NCBI GenBank assembly: GCA_910588065.1
Contig: CAJUPZ010000020.1
Location: forward strand, 1 to 54,145
Source of the DNA: an uncultured Muribaculaceae bacterium
GTDB taxonomy: Bacteria > Bacteroidota > Bacteroidia > Bacteroidales > Muribaculaceae
Reading direction: 5' to 3'
DNA: 54,145 nt
This document shows, in pieces, positions 41,339 to 50,687 of the stretch; position 1 is the stretch's first letter, and each line of letters opens with the position of its first letter. A model generated the notes under the pieces. The model did not search any database and was not told the DNA's origin. It worked only from the letters and a program-made list of their open reading frames with translations. Both the position numbers and the translations under genes were made by a program.

Positions 41339-42358
41339 TTATATAGTGACGCGGGCGTAGGGCACCTCGTCGTATGAGCAGAAGTCTTTGCGCAGGCATT
41401 TGAAGTAGCCGGCTATGGCTACCATGGCAGCGTTGTCGGTGGTGAACACTCTCTCCGGTATGAAGGCTTTGAGACCTCTGCTTCCGCAGAAGTCGGCCAC
41501 CGCCTGTCTCACTCCGCTGTTGGCGCTCACTCCGCCACCTATGGCAACTGTCTTTACTCCGGTGAGTTTCACAGCGGCGTCAAGTTTGTCAATCAGTATC
41601 TCCACGATTGTGCGCTGCAGCGATGCCGCGAGGTCAGCCTTGTTCTCCTCAATGAAAGCGGGGTTGAGTTTCAGTTGGTCGCGCAGGGTGTAGAGAAAGG
41701 ATGTCTTGAGTCCGCTGAAGCTGTAGTCGAGCCCCGCCATGCGCGGTTTGGCGAATTTGAACCGCGCGGGATTGCCTTCGGCGGCAAGCCTGTCAATGTG
41801 CGGGCCGCCGGGATAGGGGAGTCCCATCACTTTGGCGCACTTGTCGAATGCCTCGCCGGCGGCATCATCGATTGTCTGGCCGAGAATCTCCATGTTGCTG
41901 TCGCTTTTCACAAGGATAATCTGGCTGTTGCCGCCGCTGACAAGCAGACAGAGGAATGGAAATTCAGGCACCTCGTCATCCTCCTTGCGGCGTATGAAGT
42001 GGCTGAGCACATGGCCGTGGAGATGATTCACATCTATGATGGGGATGCGCAGCCCCAGGCTCATACCCTTGGCAAAGGAGGTGCCCACAAGAAGCGAGCC
42101 GAGCAGCCCGGGGCCGCGGGTGAAGGCTATCGCGTCAAGGTCTTTGGGCTCAATGCCGGCGCGGCTCAGGGCTGCACTCACCACCGGCACAATGTTTTGC
42201 TGGTGGGCGCGCGAGGCGAGTTCCGGCACCACTCCTCCATACTCCTCGTGAACACTCTGACTCGCAATGACGTTGCTCCGCAGTATACCGTCGGTTATCA
42301 CGGCCGCGGAGGTGTCGTCACATGACGATTCTATACCTAATATTGTAAGTCTGCTCAT
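41339..42358 (-). CDS. tsaD: tRNA N6-adenosine threonylcarbamoyltransferase TsaD
   Basis: A 339-residue ASKHA-fold protein that transfers the threonylcarbamoyl group to A37 of ANN-decoding tRNAs. LGIESSCDDTSAAVI (7-21) is the opening motif; His112 and His116 in NHLHGHVLSHF bind the metal; MGLPYPGGPHIDRLA, DYSFSGLKTSF and AIGGGVSANSGVR are further signatures. The frame is open to 42415, but ATG at 42358 gives the family start, with a -7 box at 42403-42410. Followed by cinA. Confidence 0.97.
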   Translation of the reverse strand: MSRLTILGIESSCDDTSAAVITDGILRSNVIASQSVHEEYGGVVPELASRAHQQNIVPVVSAALSRAGIEPKDLDAIAFTRGPGLLGSLLVGTSFAKGMSLGLRIPIIDVNHLHGHVLSHFIRRKEDDEVPEFPFLCLLVSGGNSQIILVKSDSNMEILGQTIDDAAGEAFDKCAKVMGLPYPGGPHIDRLAAEGNPARFKFAKPRMAGLDYSFSGLKTSFLYTLRDQLKLNPAFIEENKADLAASLQRTIVEILIDKLDAAVKLTGVKTVAIGGGVSANSGVRQAVADFCGSRGLKAFIPERVFTTDNAAMVAIAGYFKCLRKDFCSYDEVPYARVTI

Positions 42359-42402
42359 ATCTATGCGGTTATCAATGCGCGTGCTATGCGCGGTTGAGAA
42401 TG

Positions 42403-42410
42403 CAAAGTTA
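42403..42410 (-). promoter_or_regulatory. -7 box TAACTTTG for tsaD-cinA
   Basis: A minus-strand TAACTTTG lies 44 bases before the tsaD ATG, in the divergent gap shared with typA. Confidence 0.6.
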
Positions 42411-42443
42411 CACATTTATAGTCTATCATTGGGAAAAAATGAC

Positions 42444-42451
42444 TAACTTTG
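42444..42451 (+). promoter_or_regulatory. -7 box TAACTTTG for typA
   Basis: A plus-strand TAACTTTG lies 27 bases before the typA ATG at 42479. Confidence 0.6.
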
Positions 42452-42478
42452 CGCCCGAATTTTTTAGATGAATTTCAG

Positions 42479-44275
42479 ATGCAGAATCTTCGCAACATCG
42501 CCATCATTGCCCATGTTGACCACGGCAAGACTACCCTGGTTGACAAAATGCTGCTGGCAGGACACCTTTTCCGCGACAATCAGACAAAAGGTGAGCTTAT
42601 TCTTGACAATAACGACCTTGAGCGCGAGCGCGGCATAACTATCCTCTCCAAGAATGTGTCCATCAATTACAAGGATACCAAAATCAACATCATAGACACT
42701 CCGGGACACGCCGATTTCGGCGGCGAGGTGGAGCGTGTGCTCAACATGGCGGACGGCTGTCTGCTGCTCGTCGATGCCTTCGAAGGGCCGATGCCCCAGA
42801 CCCGCTTTGTGCTCCAGAAAGCCATTCAGATGGGCTTGAAGCCGGTGGTGGTAATCAATAAGGTTGACAAGCCCAACTGCCGCCCCGATGAGGTGCAGGA
42901 GATGGTGTTTGACCTGATGTGCAATCTCGACGCCACCGAGGAGCAGCTCGACTTCCCCACCGTGTATGGCTCGGCAAAGCAGGGATGGATGAGCGACGAC
43001 TGGCAGAAACCGGCCGAGGACATAACCGCGGTTCTCGACGCTATAGTGAAATATATTCCCGCCCCCACAACAATTGAGGGCGCTGCCCAGATGCTCATAA
43101 CCTCTCTCGATTTCTCAAGCTATGTGGGCCGTATAGCCATTGGCCGTGTTCACCGCGGCACTCTGCGCGAGGGCATGGATATAGCCCTGTGCAAGAAAGA
43201 TGGCTCGGTTGTGAAGCAGCGCATCAAGGAGCTCCATGTGTTTGAAGGCATGGGCCGTAAAAAGGTTGAGAGCGTGAGCAGCGGCGATATCTGCGCGCTT
43301 GTAGGCATCGAGGGTTTTGAAATCGGTGACACCGTTGCCGACATCAACGAGCCGGAAGCTCTTCCGCGCATAGCTATTGACGAGCCCACAATGTCAATGA
43401 CATTCACTATCAACGACAGCCCCTTCTTTGGCCGCGACGGCAAATATGTGACCTCGCGCCATATCGGCGACCGTCTCACCAAGGAGCTTGATCGCAACCT
43501 TGCGCTGCGTGTCACCAAGGCCGACCATGAGGATGTGTGGACCGTTTTTGGCCGCGGTGTGCTCCATCTGTCAGTGCTCATAGAGACCATGCGCCGCGAG
43601 GGCTATGAGCTCCAGGTTGGCCAGCCTCAGGTAATTGTCAAGGAGATTGACGGCAGAAAGTGCGAGCCTGTTGAACTGCTCACAATCAATGTGCCGGAAG
43701 AATACTCAAGCAAAATGATTGACATGGTTACCCGCCGCAAAGGCGACCTTGTGAGCATGACCACTCAGAACGACCGCGTGCACATGGAATTCCACATACC
43801 CTCACGCGGCATCATCGGTCTGCGCAACAATGTGCTCACCGCAAGCGCCGGAGAGGCCATCATGGCTCATCGGTTCCTTGAGTATCAGCCATGGAAGGGT
43901 GATATCGAGCGCCGCACAAACGGCTCGCTCATAGCAATGGAGGGGGGCACAGCCTACGCCTACGCCATCGACAAGCTCCAGGACCGCGGCAAATTCTTCA
44001 TCTTCCCGCAGGAAGAGGTGTATGCCGGACAGGTTGTGGGTGAGAATGCCAAGGACAACGATATTGTTGTCAATGTCACAAAGTCAAAGAAGCTCACAAA
44101 TATGCGCGCTTCCGGAGCCGATGACAAAGCCAAGATCATTCCCCCCGTGGTGTTCAGCCTTGAGGAAGCTCTTGAATATATCAAAGGTGACGAATATGTT
44201 GAGGTGACCCCCAACCATATCCGCATCCGCAAGATAATCCTTGACGAGATAGAGCGCAAGCGCGCCAACAAATAA
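42479..44275 (+). CDS. typA: Translational GTPase TypA/BipA
   Basis: A 598-residue ribosome-associated GTPase involved in 50S assembly and stress or cold adaptation. G1 is AHVDHGKTT (11-19), switch I ends RERGITI, G3 is DTPGHADFGGEV, G4 is INKVDKPN and G5 is YGSAKQG. Domain II follows from about 200, EF-G-like domains III and V later, and the BipA-specific C-terminal domain ends VEVTPNHIRIRKIILDE. The frame opens at a TTG at 42449, but the ATG at 42479 is the family start. Divergent from tsaD and followed by a strong terminator. Confidence 0.98.
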   Translation: MQNLRNIAIIAHVDHGKTTLVDKMLLAGHLFRDNQTKGELILDNNDLERERGITILSKNVSINYKDTKINIIDTPGHADFGGEVERVLNMADGCLLLVDAFEGPMPQTRFVLQKAIQMGLKPVVVINKVDKPNCRPDEVQEMVFDLMCNLDATEEQLDFPTVYGSAKQGWMSDDWQKPAEDITAVLDAIVKYIPAPTTIEGAAQMLITSLDFSSYVGRIAIGRVHRGTLREGMDIALCKKDGSVVKQRIKELHVFEGMGRKKVESVSSGDICALVGIEGFEIGDTVADINEPEALPRIAIDEPTMSMTFTINDSPFFGRDGKYVTSRHIGDRLTKELDRNLALRVTKADHEDVWTVFGRGVLHLSVLIETMRREGYELQVGQPQVIVKEIDGRKCEPVELLTINVPEEYSSKMIDMVTRRKGDLVSMTTQNDRVHMEFHIPSRGIIGLRNNVLTASAGEAIMAHRFLEYQPWKGDIERRTNGSLIAMEGGTAYAYAIDKLQDRGKFFIFPQEEVYAGQVVGENAKDNDIVVNVTKSKKLTNMRASGADDKAKIIPPVVFSLEEALEYIKGDEYVEVTPNHIRIRKIILDEIERKRANK

Positions 44276-44297
44276 TCTCCCCAGGCATAACGTTCAG

Positions 44298-44335
44298 GCG
44301 GGGTCAGGCAGATTTATCCTGACCCCGCTGTATTT
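44298..44335 (+). terminator. Rho-independent terminator after typA
   Basis: An 11-bp stem GCGGGGTCAGG (44298-44308) / CCTGACCCCGC (44318-44328) followed by TGTATTTTT. Confidence 0.85.
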
Positions 44336-44380
44336 TTAGGGTATGTTTGCTTTTAGGGTGGGGATATCGGCGTTTTTGCT

Positions 44381-44388
44381 TAACTTTG
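44381..44388 (+). promoter_or_regulatory. -7 box TAACTTTG five bases before the pcrA start
   Basis: TAACTTTG is an exact TAnnTTTG match but ends only five bases before the ATG at 44394, so the transcript would begin at or beside the start codon. No clear -33 TTTG at the normal distance. Confidence 0.5.
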
Positions 44389-44393
44389 TGGTG

Positions 44394-46715
44394 ATGAATG
44401 AAAATTATCTTGATGAACTGAATGAACCGCAGCGGCTTGCGGTGACATACACCGATGGCCCGGCGCTCGTTATCGCCGGTGCTGGGTCGGGCAAAACCCG
44501 TGTGCTCACTTACAAGATTGTGCATCTGCTGCGTCTGGGCTTTGAGCCGTGGCGCATTCTGGCTCTGACATTCACCAACAAGGCGGCGCGCGAGATGCGT
44601 GAGCGCATAGAGCAGCTTGTGGGCGCGCCCACGGCTTCGAAACTGTGGATGGGCACCTTCCACTCCATCTTTGCCAAGATGCTCAGGGCCAACGCTGAGC
44701 GTGTGGGCTACAAAAGCAGCTTCACGATATATGACAGCGCCGACAGCAAGTCGCTGGTGAAGACAATAATAAAGGATATGGGGCTTGACGAGAAGGTGTA
44801 TAAGCCGGCAACGGTGCTGTCGGCGATATCGTCGGCTAAGAATGCCCTCATATCGCCCGAGAAATATGCTACGCTGGCAGATGTGATGGAGGCGGACAGG
44901 CACTCACGCCGCCCGCAGACGTATGCTATCTACCGCACTTACCGCAACCGGTGTGTGGCAGCCGGAGCGATGGATTTTGACGACCTGCTGTACTACACAA
45001 ACCTGCTGCTGAGGGATAATCCGGATGTGCTGCGACACTATCAGGATTTTTTCAGATATATACTTGTGGATGAGTATCAGGACACCAATTTTGCCCAGCA
45101 TGTGATTGTGTCGCAGCTCACCCGCGAGAACCACAGTCTGTGTGTTGTGGGCGATGATGCCCAGAGCATCTACTCTTTCCGCGGGGCGAATATCCGAAAT
45201 ATCCTCAATCTCAAGAACGCCTATCCGGACCTGCATATCTTCAAACTGGAGCAGAATTACCGCTCGACCCAGCATATCATCGACGCGGCAAATTCACTGA
45301 TTGCCAAAAACACCGAGCAGATACGCAAGAACGTGTTTTCGGAGAATGAGCCGGGACAAAAAGTTGAGGTAGTGCAGAGCTACAGCGACTTCGAGGAGAG
45401 CTTTCTGGTGGCCAACCGCATTTCGCAGGTGAAGATGAGGACGATGGACTCGTTTGACGAGTTTGCAATCCTTTACCGCACCAACGCGCAAAGCCGAATT
45501 CTGGAGGAGTCGCTGCGCAAACGCAATATCCCTTACCGCATTTACGGAGGCCTCTCATTCTATCAGCGAAAGGAAATCAAGGATGCGATTGCTTACTTCA
45601 GACTGAGTGTCAACCCCTCTGACGATGAGGCTCTTAAGAGGATAATCAATTTCCCCGCACGTGGCATCGGCGAGACTACCGTTGCCAAAATCGTGAGGGC
45701 GGCGATAGACGGCAACGCCAGCATGTGGGAGGTTATCTGCTTTCCAGAGCAATACGGCTTGCAGGTGAATTCGGGCACAATGGGCAAGCTCACCCGGTTC
45801 AAGGAGCTGATACAGCGTTTCATAAGCCTCAATGAGCAGGGATGTGACGCCGAGACAGCCGCAGAAGCCATTATCCGCGACACACAGCTGCTGAGCATGC
45901 TCGCCACCGACCGCACTCCCGAAAGCATATCCAAGCAGGAAAACCTCACCGAGCTGCTGAGCGGTGTGAAAGAGTTTGTCGACAGCCGCCGTGAGGAGGG
46001 GCAGGAGAGTGTGTCCATCAGCGACTTCCTCGCCGATGTTTCCCTCGCCACAGACCAGGATAACGAGGACACATCCGAGGAGCGCATCACCCTGATGACA
46101 GTACACGCCGCCAAGGGTCTGGAGTTCAACAACGTCTTCATTGTGGGTGTGGAGGAAGATCTCTTCCCTTCATCCATGGCAAACGGCTCGCTCGCCGAGA
46201 TTGAGGAGGAGCGCAGGCTGCTGTATGTGGCCATCACGAGGGCACGTAAATTCTGCATGATGTCATACGCCTCCAGCCGCTACCGCAACGGTCAGACAAT
46301 GACCTGTTCGCCCTCGCGGTTCCTGCGTGACATTGACGTCGCCCACCTCGACCTTGTGTCAGGTGCGAGCCTCACCCCGGCGCGCCCATCGTTTGAATCA
46401 TACCGCTCCTCATACCATAGCAGCTATGCCCCCGCGCGCAACAGCGCCGGTGCGTCATCGCGCCCGTCATCGTCATCCATATCCGCCTCACCGGCAACAG
46501 ACGCTCCTGTGCGCAAGCCTGCTGCCCCCGGCTCAGGCGCCAAGCATGTTGCCTCAGAGCTGAGCGCCGGCATGAGAATCGAGCACAGCCGCTTCGGCAC
46601 AGGCACCATAACGGATGTCGACACCTCCCAGGCCGAGGACCGTATCACAGTGGAGTTTGACAACACCGGCACCAAGCTGCTCCTACTCAAATTCGCCAAC
46701 TTCAAAATACTATAG
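44394..46715 (+). CDS. pcrA: UvrD/PcrA-type SF1 DNA helicase
   Basis: A 773-residue 3'-5' DNA helicase of repair and replication-conflict resolution. Q-motif Gln13 in LNEPQRLAV; Walker A AGAGSGKT (28-35); GTFHSIFAKML (motif Ib); VDEYQDTN (Walker B); VVGDDAQSIYSFRGA (motif III); TLMTVHAAKGLEFNNVFIVG and LLYVAITRAR (motifs V and VI). A Ser/Ala/Pro-rich linker (about 675-725) leads to a Tudor-like C-terminal domain, GMRIEHSRFGTGTITDV, which in PcrA binds RNA polymerase. The frame is open upstream, but MNENYLDELNEPQ is the family start. First gene of a pcrA-nspC-GT2-radC operon. Confidence 0.95.
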   Translation: MNENYLDELNEPQRLAVTYTDGPALVIAGAGSGKTRVLTYKIVHLLRLGFEPWRILALTFTNKAAREMRERIEQLVGAPTASKLWMGTFHSIFAKMLRANAERVGYKSSFTIYDSADSKSLVKTIIKDMGLDEKVYKPATVLSAISSAKNALISPEKYATLADVMEADRHSRRPQTYAIYRTYRNRCVAAGAMDFDDLLYYTNLLLRDNPDVLRHYQDFFRYILVDEYQDTNFAQHVIVSQLTRENHSLCVVGDDAQSIYSFRGANIRNILNLKNAYPDLHIFKLEQNYRSTQHIIDAANSLIAKNTEQIRKNVFSENEPGQKVEVVQSYSDFEESFLVANRISQVKMRTMDSFDEFAILYRTNAQSRILEESLRKRNIPYRIYGGLSFYQRKEIKDAIAYFRLSVNPSDDEALKRIINFPARGIGETTVAKIVRAAIDGNASMWEVICFPEQYGLQVNSGTMGKLTRFKELIQRFISLNEQGCDAETAAEAIIRDTQLLSMLATDRTPESISKQENLTELLSGVKEFVDSRREEGQESVSISDFLADVSLATDQDNEDTSEERITLMTVHAAKGLEFNNVFIVGVEEDLFPSSMANGSLAEIEEERRLLYVAITRARKFCMMSYASSRYRNGQTMTCSPSRFLRDIDVAHLDLVSGASLTPARPSFESYRSSYHSSYAPARNSAGASSRPSSSSISASPATDAPVRKPAAPGSGAKHVASELSAGMRIEHSRFGTGTITDVDTSQAEDRITVEFDNTGTKLLLLKFANFKIL

Positions 46716-46723
46716 CACCTCCC

Positions 46724-47857
46724 ATGCTGACACCTGCAAACATACCCACCCCCTGCTACCTCATATATGAGGATAAGCTGCGCGCAAACCTCAGGCTGAT
46801 TTCTGATGTGAGCAAGCGCTCGGGAGCAAAAATAATTATGGCCTTCAAGGCCAACGCCGTGTGGCGCACATTCGACATAATAGGTGAGTACTGCCGCGAC
46901 TTCACGGCCTCGTCGCTCAACGAGCTCGAGCTCGGCAACACCACCCTCGGCGGTGATGCCCACTCATATTGCCCGGCATATACAGACAGCACCATCGACA
47001 GCTACATAGCCGGCTCCACCCACATCACATTCAATTCGCTCGAGCAGGCCAAGCGCTTTGCGCCGCGCGCTCTCGCCGCCGGAGTGTCAACCGGGCTGAG
47101 AGTCAATCCGCAATGCTCTGTGATTGACACCGACATTTACAACCCCGCGCTGCCCGGCTCGCGCTTCGGCGTGACTGCCGACCGCATCGGAGCCACCTTG
47201 CCGGATTATATCGAGGGGCTGCACTTCCACGCCCTCTGTGAGTCGTCGAGCTATGATCTGGAGAAGGTACTCGATGCTTTCGAGCAGCAGTTCGGCCACC
47301 TGCTGCCGCAGGTCAAATGGGTGAATATGGGTGGCGGCCACCTCATGACAAGGCAGGGCTATGACACCGGCCATCTGGTGAGTCTGCTCACCTCTTTCAG
47401 ACAGCGCTATCCGTGGCTGGAGGTGATTCTCGAGCCGGGTAGCGCATTCACATGGCGGACGGGCGATTTGCTCGCATCGGTTGTGGATGTTGTTGAAAAC
47501 CAAGGTATAAAGACGGCAATCATCGACGCATCCTTTGCCTGCCACATGCCTGACTGTCTTGAAATGCCCTACAAGCCGGCAATTTCTGAAAGTGTTGAAC
47601 CGGCCGACGGCCTGCCGACATACCGAATAGGGGGCAATTCATGCCTGAGCGGCGACTTCATGGGCGACTGGTCATTCGCCGAGCCTCTGAAACAGGGCGA
47701 TCGGCTTACTTTCGAGGACATGAACCATTACACAACAGTGAAAACCACCATGTTCAATGGCATAGCCCACCCATCGATTGCCCTTGCCCGCAGCAACGGC
47801 GAAGTGGAATACCTGCGCCAATTCGATTTCTCTGACTATAAATCACGCATGAGCTGA
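46724..47857 (+). CDS. nspC: Carboxynorspermidine/carboxyspermidine decarboxylase
   Basis: A 377-residue fold-type III PLP enzyme (alanine-racemase-like barrel) that decarboxylates carboxyspermidine or carboxynorspermidine to make polyamines. It opens IPTPCYLIYEDKLRANL, with Schiff-base Lys42 in IIMAFKANAVW. Further motifs are GLHFHALCESSSYDLEKVL, VNMGGGHLMTRQGYD, LEPGSAFTW and the second-subunit active site GGNSCLSGDFMGDW with the catalytic Cys. The partner dehydrogenase is not in the window. The gene lies 8 bases after pcrA and shares a TGATG stop-start junction with the glycosyltransferase gene. Confidence 0.94.
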   Translation: MLTPANIPTPCYLIYEDKLRANLRLISDVSKRSGAKIIMAFKANAVWRTFDIIGEYCRDFTASSLNELELGNTTLGGDAHSYCPAYTDSTIDSYIAGSTHITFNSLEQAKRFAPRALAAGVSTGLRVNPQCSVIDTDIYNPALPGSRFGVTADRIGATLPDYIEGLHFHALCESSSYDLEKVLDAFEQQFGHLLPQVKWVNMGGGHLMTRQGYDTGHLVSLLTSFRQRYPWLEVILEPGSAFTWRTGDLLASVVDVVENQGIKTAIIDASFACHMPDCLEMPYKPAISESVEPADGLPTYRIGGNSCLSGDFMGDWSFAEPLKQGDRLTFEDMNHYTTVKTTMFNGIAHPSIALARSNGEVEYLRQFDFSDYKSRMS

Positions 47858-48867
47858 TGGAACCGCAGATACCGAAATATTCAGTGATAGTGCCGGTATA
47901 CAACCGCAACGATGAGGTTGCCGACCTGCTGACAAGCCTGAGCGCCCAGACATATAAAAATTTTGAGGTGATACTGGTGGAGGACGGCTCCACGCAGCCC
48001 TGCACAGAGGCGGTGGAGAGGTGTGGCCAAGGGCTTGACCTGACATACCGCCACAAGAGCAACGAAGGGCGCTCCATTGCCCGAAACTGCGGCATTGAGC
48101 TCGCGAAAGGGGAGTGGCTGATATTTTTTGACAGCGACTGTGTGATTCCGCCCGATTATTTCGGGAACCTTGACAAAGCGCTCGCCGGCTCGGCTCTCGA
48201 CTGCTTCGGCGGCCCCGATTCGGCCCACTCATCATTCTCCGATGTGCAGAAGGCCATCAACTTCGCCATGACCTCGTTTCTCACCACCGGCGGCATACGT
48301 GGCGGCAAGGTGAGTATGGAAAAATTCACCCCCCGCAGCTTCAACATGGGCTACACCCGCAAAGTGTATGACAGAGTGGGAGGCTTTCGCGAGATGTTTT
48401 CCGAAGATATAGACATGAGCATGCGCATACGCAACGCCGGTTTCAATATCGGGCTCATCCGCCCGGCGGCCGTGTACCACAAACGCAGGGTCGATTTCAA
48501 GAAATTCCTGCGTCAGGTGTATGTTTTCGGTATGTCGCGCATCACACTCAAGCTCCTCTATCCGGGTTCGCTCAAAGCGGTTCACACCCTGCCCGCGCTT
48601 GCCGTTGTCGCAGGCATCTTATGCCTGGTTTTGGGATGCATGGTGTCGCCGTGGTGGTTCCTGCCGATCGGGGTATATCTGCTTGCGATATTCATTGCGG
48701 CGCTTGCCTCAACCCGTTCGCTGAAAATAGCCCTGCTGGCTGTGCCGGCGAGTGTGATTCAGATAGGCGGCTACGGTTGCGGTTTTCTCAAGGCATGGTT
48801 CAGCAAGATAGTTCTCGGACGCGGACGCAATATAAACGAGGAGATAGAGATGCGCAGAGGCAAGTGA
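47857..48867 (+). CDS. Family 2 glycosyltransferase with C-terminal membrane helices
   Basis: A 336-residue inverting GT-A enzyme. YSVIVPVYNRNDEVADLL opens the fold; VEDGST (Asp43) and FDSDC (92-94, the DxD metal and sugar-nucleotide site) follow; FSEDIDMSMRIRNAGFNIGLI is the ED acceptor region. The region from about residue 240 has two close hydrophobic helices (LPALAVVAGILCLVLGCM and FLPIGVYLLAIFIAALAS) and a third near 290-310, anchoring it to the inner membrane. It may build a surface polysaccharide or lipid-linked sugar; the acceptor is unknown. It is coupled to nspC by overlap and is 3 bases before radC. Confidence 0.9.
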   Translation: MEPQIPKYSVIVPVYNRNDEVADLLTSLSAQTYKNFEVILVEDGSTQPCTEAVERCGQGLDLTYRHKSNEGRSIARNCGIELAKGEWLIFFDSDCVIPPDYFGNLDKALAGSALDCFGGPDSAHSSFSDVQKAINFAMTSFLTTGGIRGGKVSMEKFTPRSFNMGYTRKVYDRVGGFREMFSEDIDMSMRIRNAGFNIGLIRPAAVYHKRRVDFKKFLRQVYVFGMSRITLKLLYPGSLKAVHTLPALAVVAGILCLVLGCMVSPWWFLPIGVYLLAIFIAALASTRSLKIALLAVPASVIQIGGYGCGFLKAWFSKIVLGRGRNINEEIEMRRGK

Positions 48868-48870
48868 ACT

Positions 48871-49581
48871 ATGGAAACTACTGACAAACTCTCTTACTCC
48901 GGCCGCATAGCCGATCTCAGCGAGGATGACCGCCCGAGGGAAAAGGCGATGCGCCACAGCGTGCGCTCGCTCTCAAACTCCGAGCTGATTGCCATAACCC
49001 TCGGCGGAGGCCTTCCGGGCAAATCTGTCATGGACCTCAGCCGCGAGATGCTGGCGGCTGCAGACAACAGCCTTGACAAACTGTCGAGAATGTCTATCGC
49101 CGAGATGTGCAAATGCTTCAAGGGTGTGGGACCAGCCAAAGCGGTGTCGCTGTCGGCGGCGTTTGAGCTCGGCATACGGTGTCGCGACGAGAAAGCCCGC
49201 GCCAATGATGTTGTGCGCAGCTCAAAGGATGCCTACACCTACATGCGCGCTTACCTCGAGCGTCTTGACCATGAGGAGTTCTGGATTCTCACCCTCAGCC
49301 GCTCTAACCGCATCACCGACAGAATACGCATCAGCCAGGGTGGCACTTCGGCGACTGTTGTGGATGTGAAGATGCTTATAAAAGCGGCGCTTGACCGTCT
49401 CGCATCAGGAATCATCGCCATTCACAACCATCCCAGCGGCAATGACAGGCCGAGTGTTGAGGACGACCGCCTCACCGGCAAAATCAAAGAGGCGGCAGGG
49501 CTGCTCGACATGAAGCTGCTCGACCACCTAATAATCGCCGGCGACACATATTATTCGTATAACGACAACGGACGGCTCTGA
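48871..49581 (+). CDS. radC: RadC family JAMM-domain protein
   Basis: A 236-residue RadC. The N-terminal helix-hairpin-helix-like part contains IADLSEDDRPREKAM and LSNSELIAITLGGG; MCKCFKGVGPAKAVSLSAAFELG follows. The JAMM/MPN metalloprotease-like domain (about 115-236) has HNHPSGNDRPSVED at 185-198, the metal-binding His185 and His187, and an aspartate further on, so the site is intact. Despite the name, its DNA-repair role is disputed. It is last in the pcrA operon and converges with the DUF4421 gene 2 bases beyond. Confidence 0.95.
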   Translation: METTDKLSYSGRIADLSEDDRPREKAMRHSVRSLSNSELIAITLGGGLPGKSVMDLSREMLAAADNSLDKLSRMSIAEMCKCFKGVGPAKAVSLSAAFELGIRCRDEKARANDVVRSSKDAYTYMRAYLERLDHEEFWILTLSRSNRITDRIRISQGGTSATVVDVKMLIKAALDRLASGIIAIHNHPSGNDRPSVEDDRLTGKIKEAAGLLDMKLLDHLIIAGDTYYSYNDNGRL

Positions 49582-49583
49582 CT

Positions 49584-50687
49584 CTAAAACCTCACACCCG
49601 CCACGAGCGACAGCGAGGCCATGGAATTGTAGAAAGTATAGCCCTTTGCAAAGTAGAAATGCCCCTCGTAGTTGCCTATCAGCGCTGCGAAAAGGCTCCG
49701 GTGGTTATACACCACCGAGAAGTTGCCTCGTATGTTGGTAGAGAACATATCCTTGCGTCCCTCGGTAGTGCCCTCGTATGAATGTTTGTAGCCGATAGAT
49801 GGCATTATGGTGCCGTTAATCAGCCATTTGCGGGGTTTAAGCACCCAGTTGTAGCCGTATCCGCCGAGAATATCGTAGTCGGTATAGTGAAAATCGTAGC
49901 GCTTCTGCAGCGAGGGCAGGTGGCTGATAAGATCCTCCGGCAGGCCGGAGAAATCCATTGATATCTTCTGGCGGTTGATGCTGAGGCCGCTGAGCCAGCT
50001 GCCGGCGCTTTTCAGCTGATATTTGGAGAAAGAGTAGGCCGCTCCCTGTGAGTATTTCCTGTGGTTGAAAAAGTAATATACGTAGGCCGAGAGGCTCTCC
50101 TGCGAAATGTCGTCAAACTTATATTTCAGCTTCCCTTTGGCCGGGGCATAGTCGCCGAAATGGTTTATGGTTGTGCCCCCCTTGGCGGTTGAGGTCGATA
50201 TGCCGGCTGAGAAGAGTCCGCACACAAAATTGAAATTGAAATTGTGGCGTGAGCCTGATGACCCTCCGAAATAAGCGTTGGCATCCACTGTGTAGCCTAT
50301 GCTCACAGCCATGAAGCTGAGGTGGATACCGAGATCGCTGTAAATGTCGGAATTGATGTGCAGGTAGTTTTTGCGCGAGAAATAGAGCGCAAAGGCATCG
50401 TTCCAGTTATAGCTCCTCACCAGCGCCTTCCAGTTTTTGCCGGTACCGACAACGTAGGCCGTGTCATACGAATTGAAAGTTTTGTCGCCCCAGTTGTACA
50501 CTTTCAGACAAAACCGGGCGAACTTGGGATAGTTTATTCCGGGACGGTTCACATCGAAATTGCTCTTCGCCAGCTGTTTGAGCCATGGCAGCTTGCTGAA
50601 CTCCAGAGAATCCATCTCCTCGGCGGCAAGCCCGGAGGCCGCTACCGAGGAGAGGATAATGAGTAATGCAAGCCGTAGGAATCTCAT
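49584..50687 (-). CDS. DUF4421 outer-membrane protein
   Basis: A 367-residue secreted protein of the DUF4421 family, which is confined to Bacteroidota. A signal peptide (MRFLRLALLIILSSVAASGLA) precedes a mature chain rich in aromatic, alternating beta strands that ends SLSLVAGVRF, a typical barrel C-terminus. Conserved family parts include FDVNRPGINYPKFARFCLKVYNWGDKTFNSYDTAYV and YYFFNHRKYSQGAAYSFSKYQLKSAGSWL. No function is known. Its ATG overlaps the TGA of the upstream choloylglycine hydrolase gene (TGATG), so the two are coupled, which may point to a shared role at the cell envelope. Confidence 0.87.
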   Translation of the reverse strand: MRFLRLALLIILSSVAASGLAAEEMDSLEFSKLPWLKQLAKSNFDVNRPGINYPKFARFCLKVYNWGDKTFNSYDTAYVVGTGKNWKALVRSYNWNDAFALYFSRKNYLHINSDIYSDLGIHLSFMAVSIGYTVDANAYFGGSSGSRHNFNFNFVCGLFSAGISTSTAKGGTTINHFGDYAPAKGKLKYKFDDISQESLSAYVYYFFNHRKYSQGAAYSFSKYQLKSAGSWLSGLSINRQKISMDFSGLPEDLISHLPSLQKRYDFHYTDYDILGGYGYNWVLKPRKWLINGTIMPSIGYKHSYEGTTEGRKDMFSTNIRGNFSVVYNHRSLFAALIGNYEGHFYFAKGYTFYNSMASLSLVAGVRF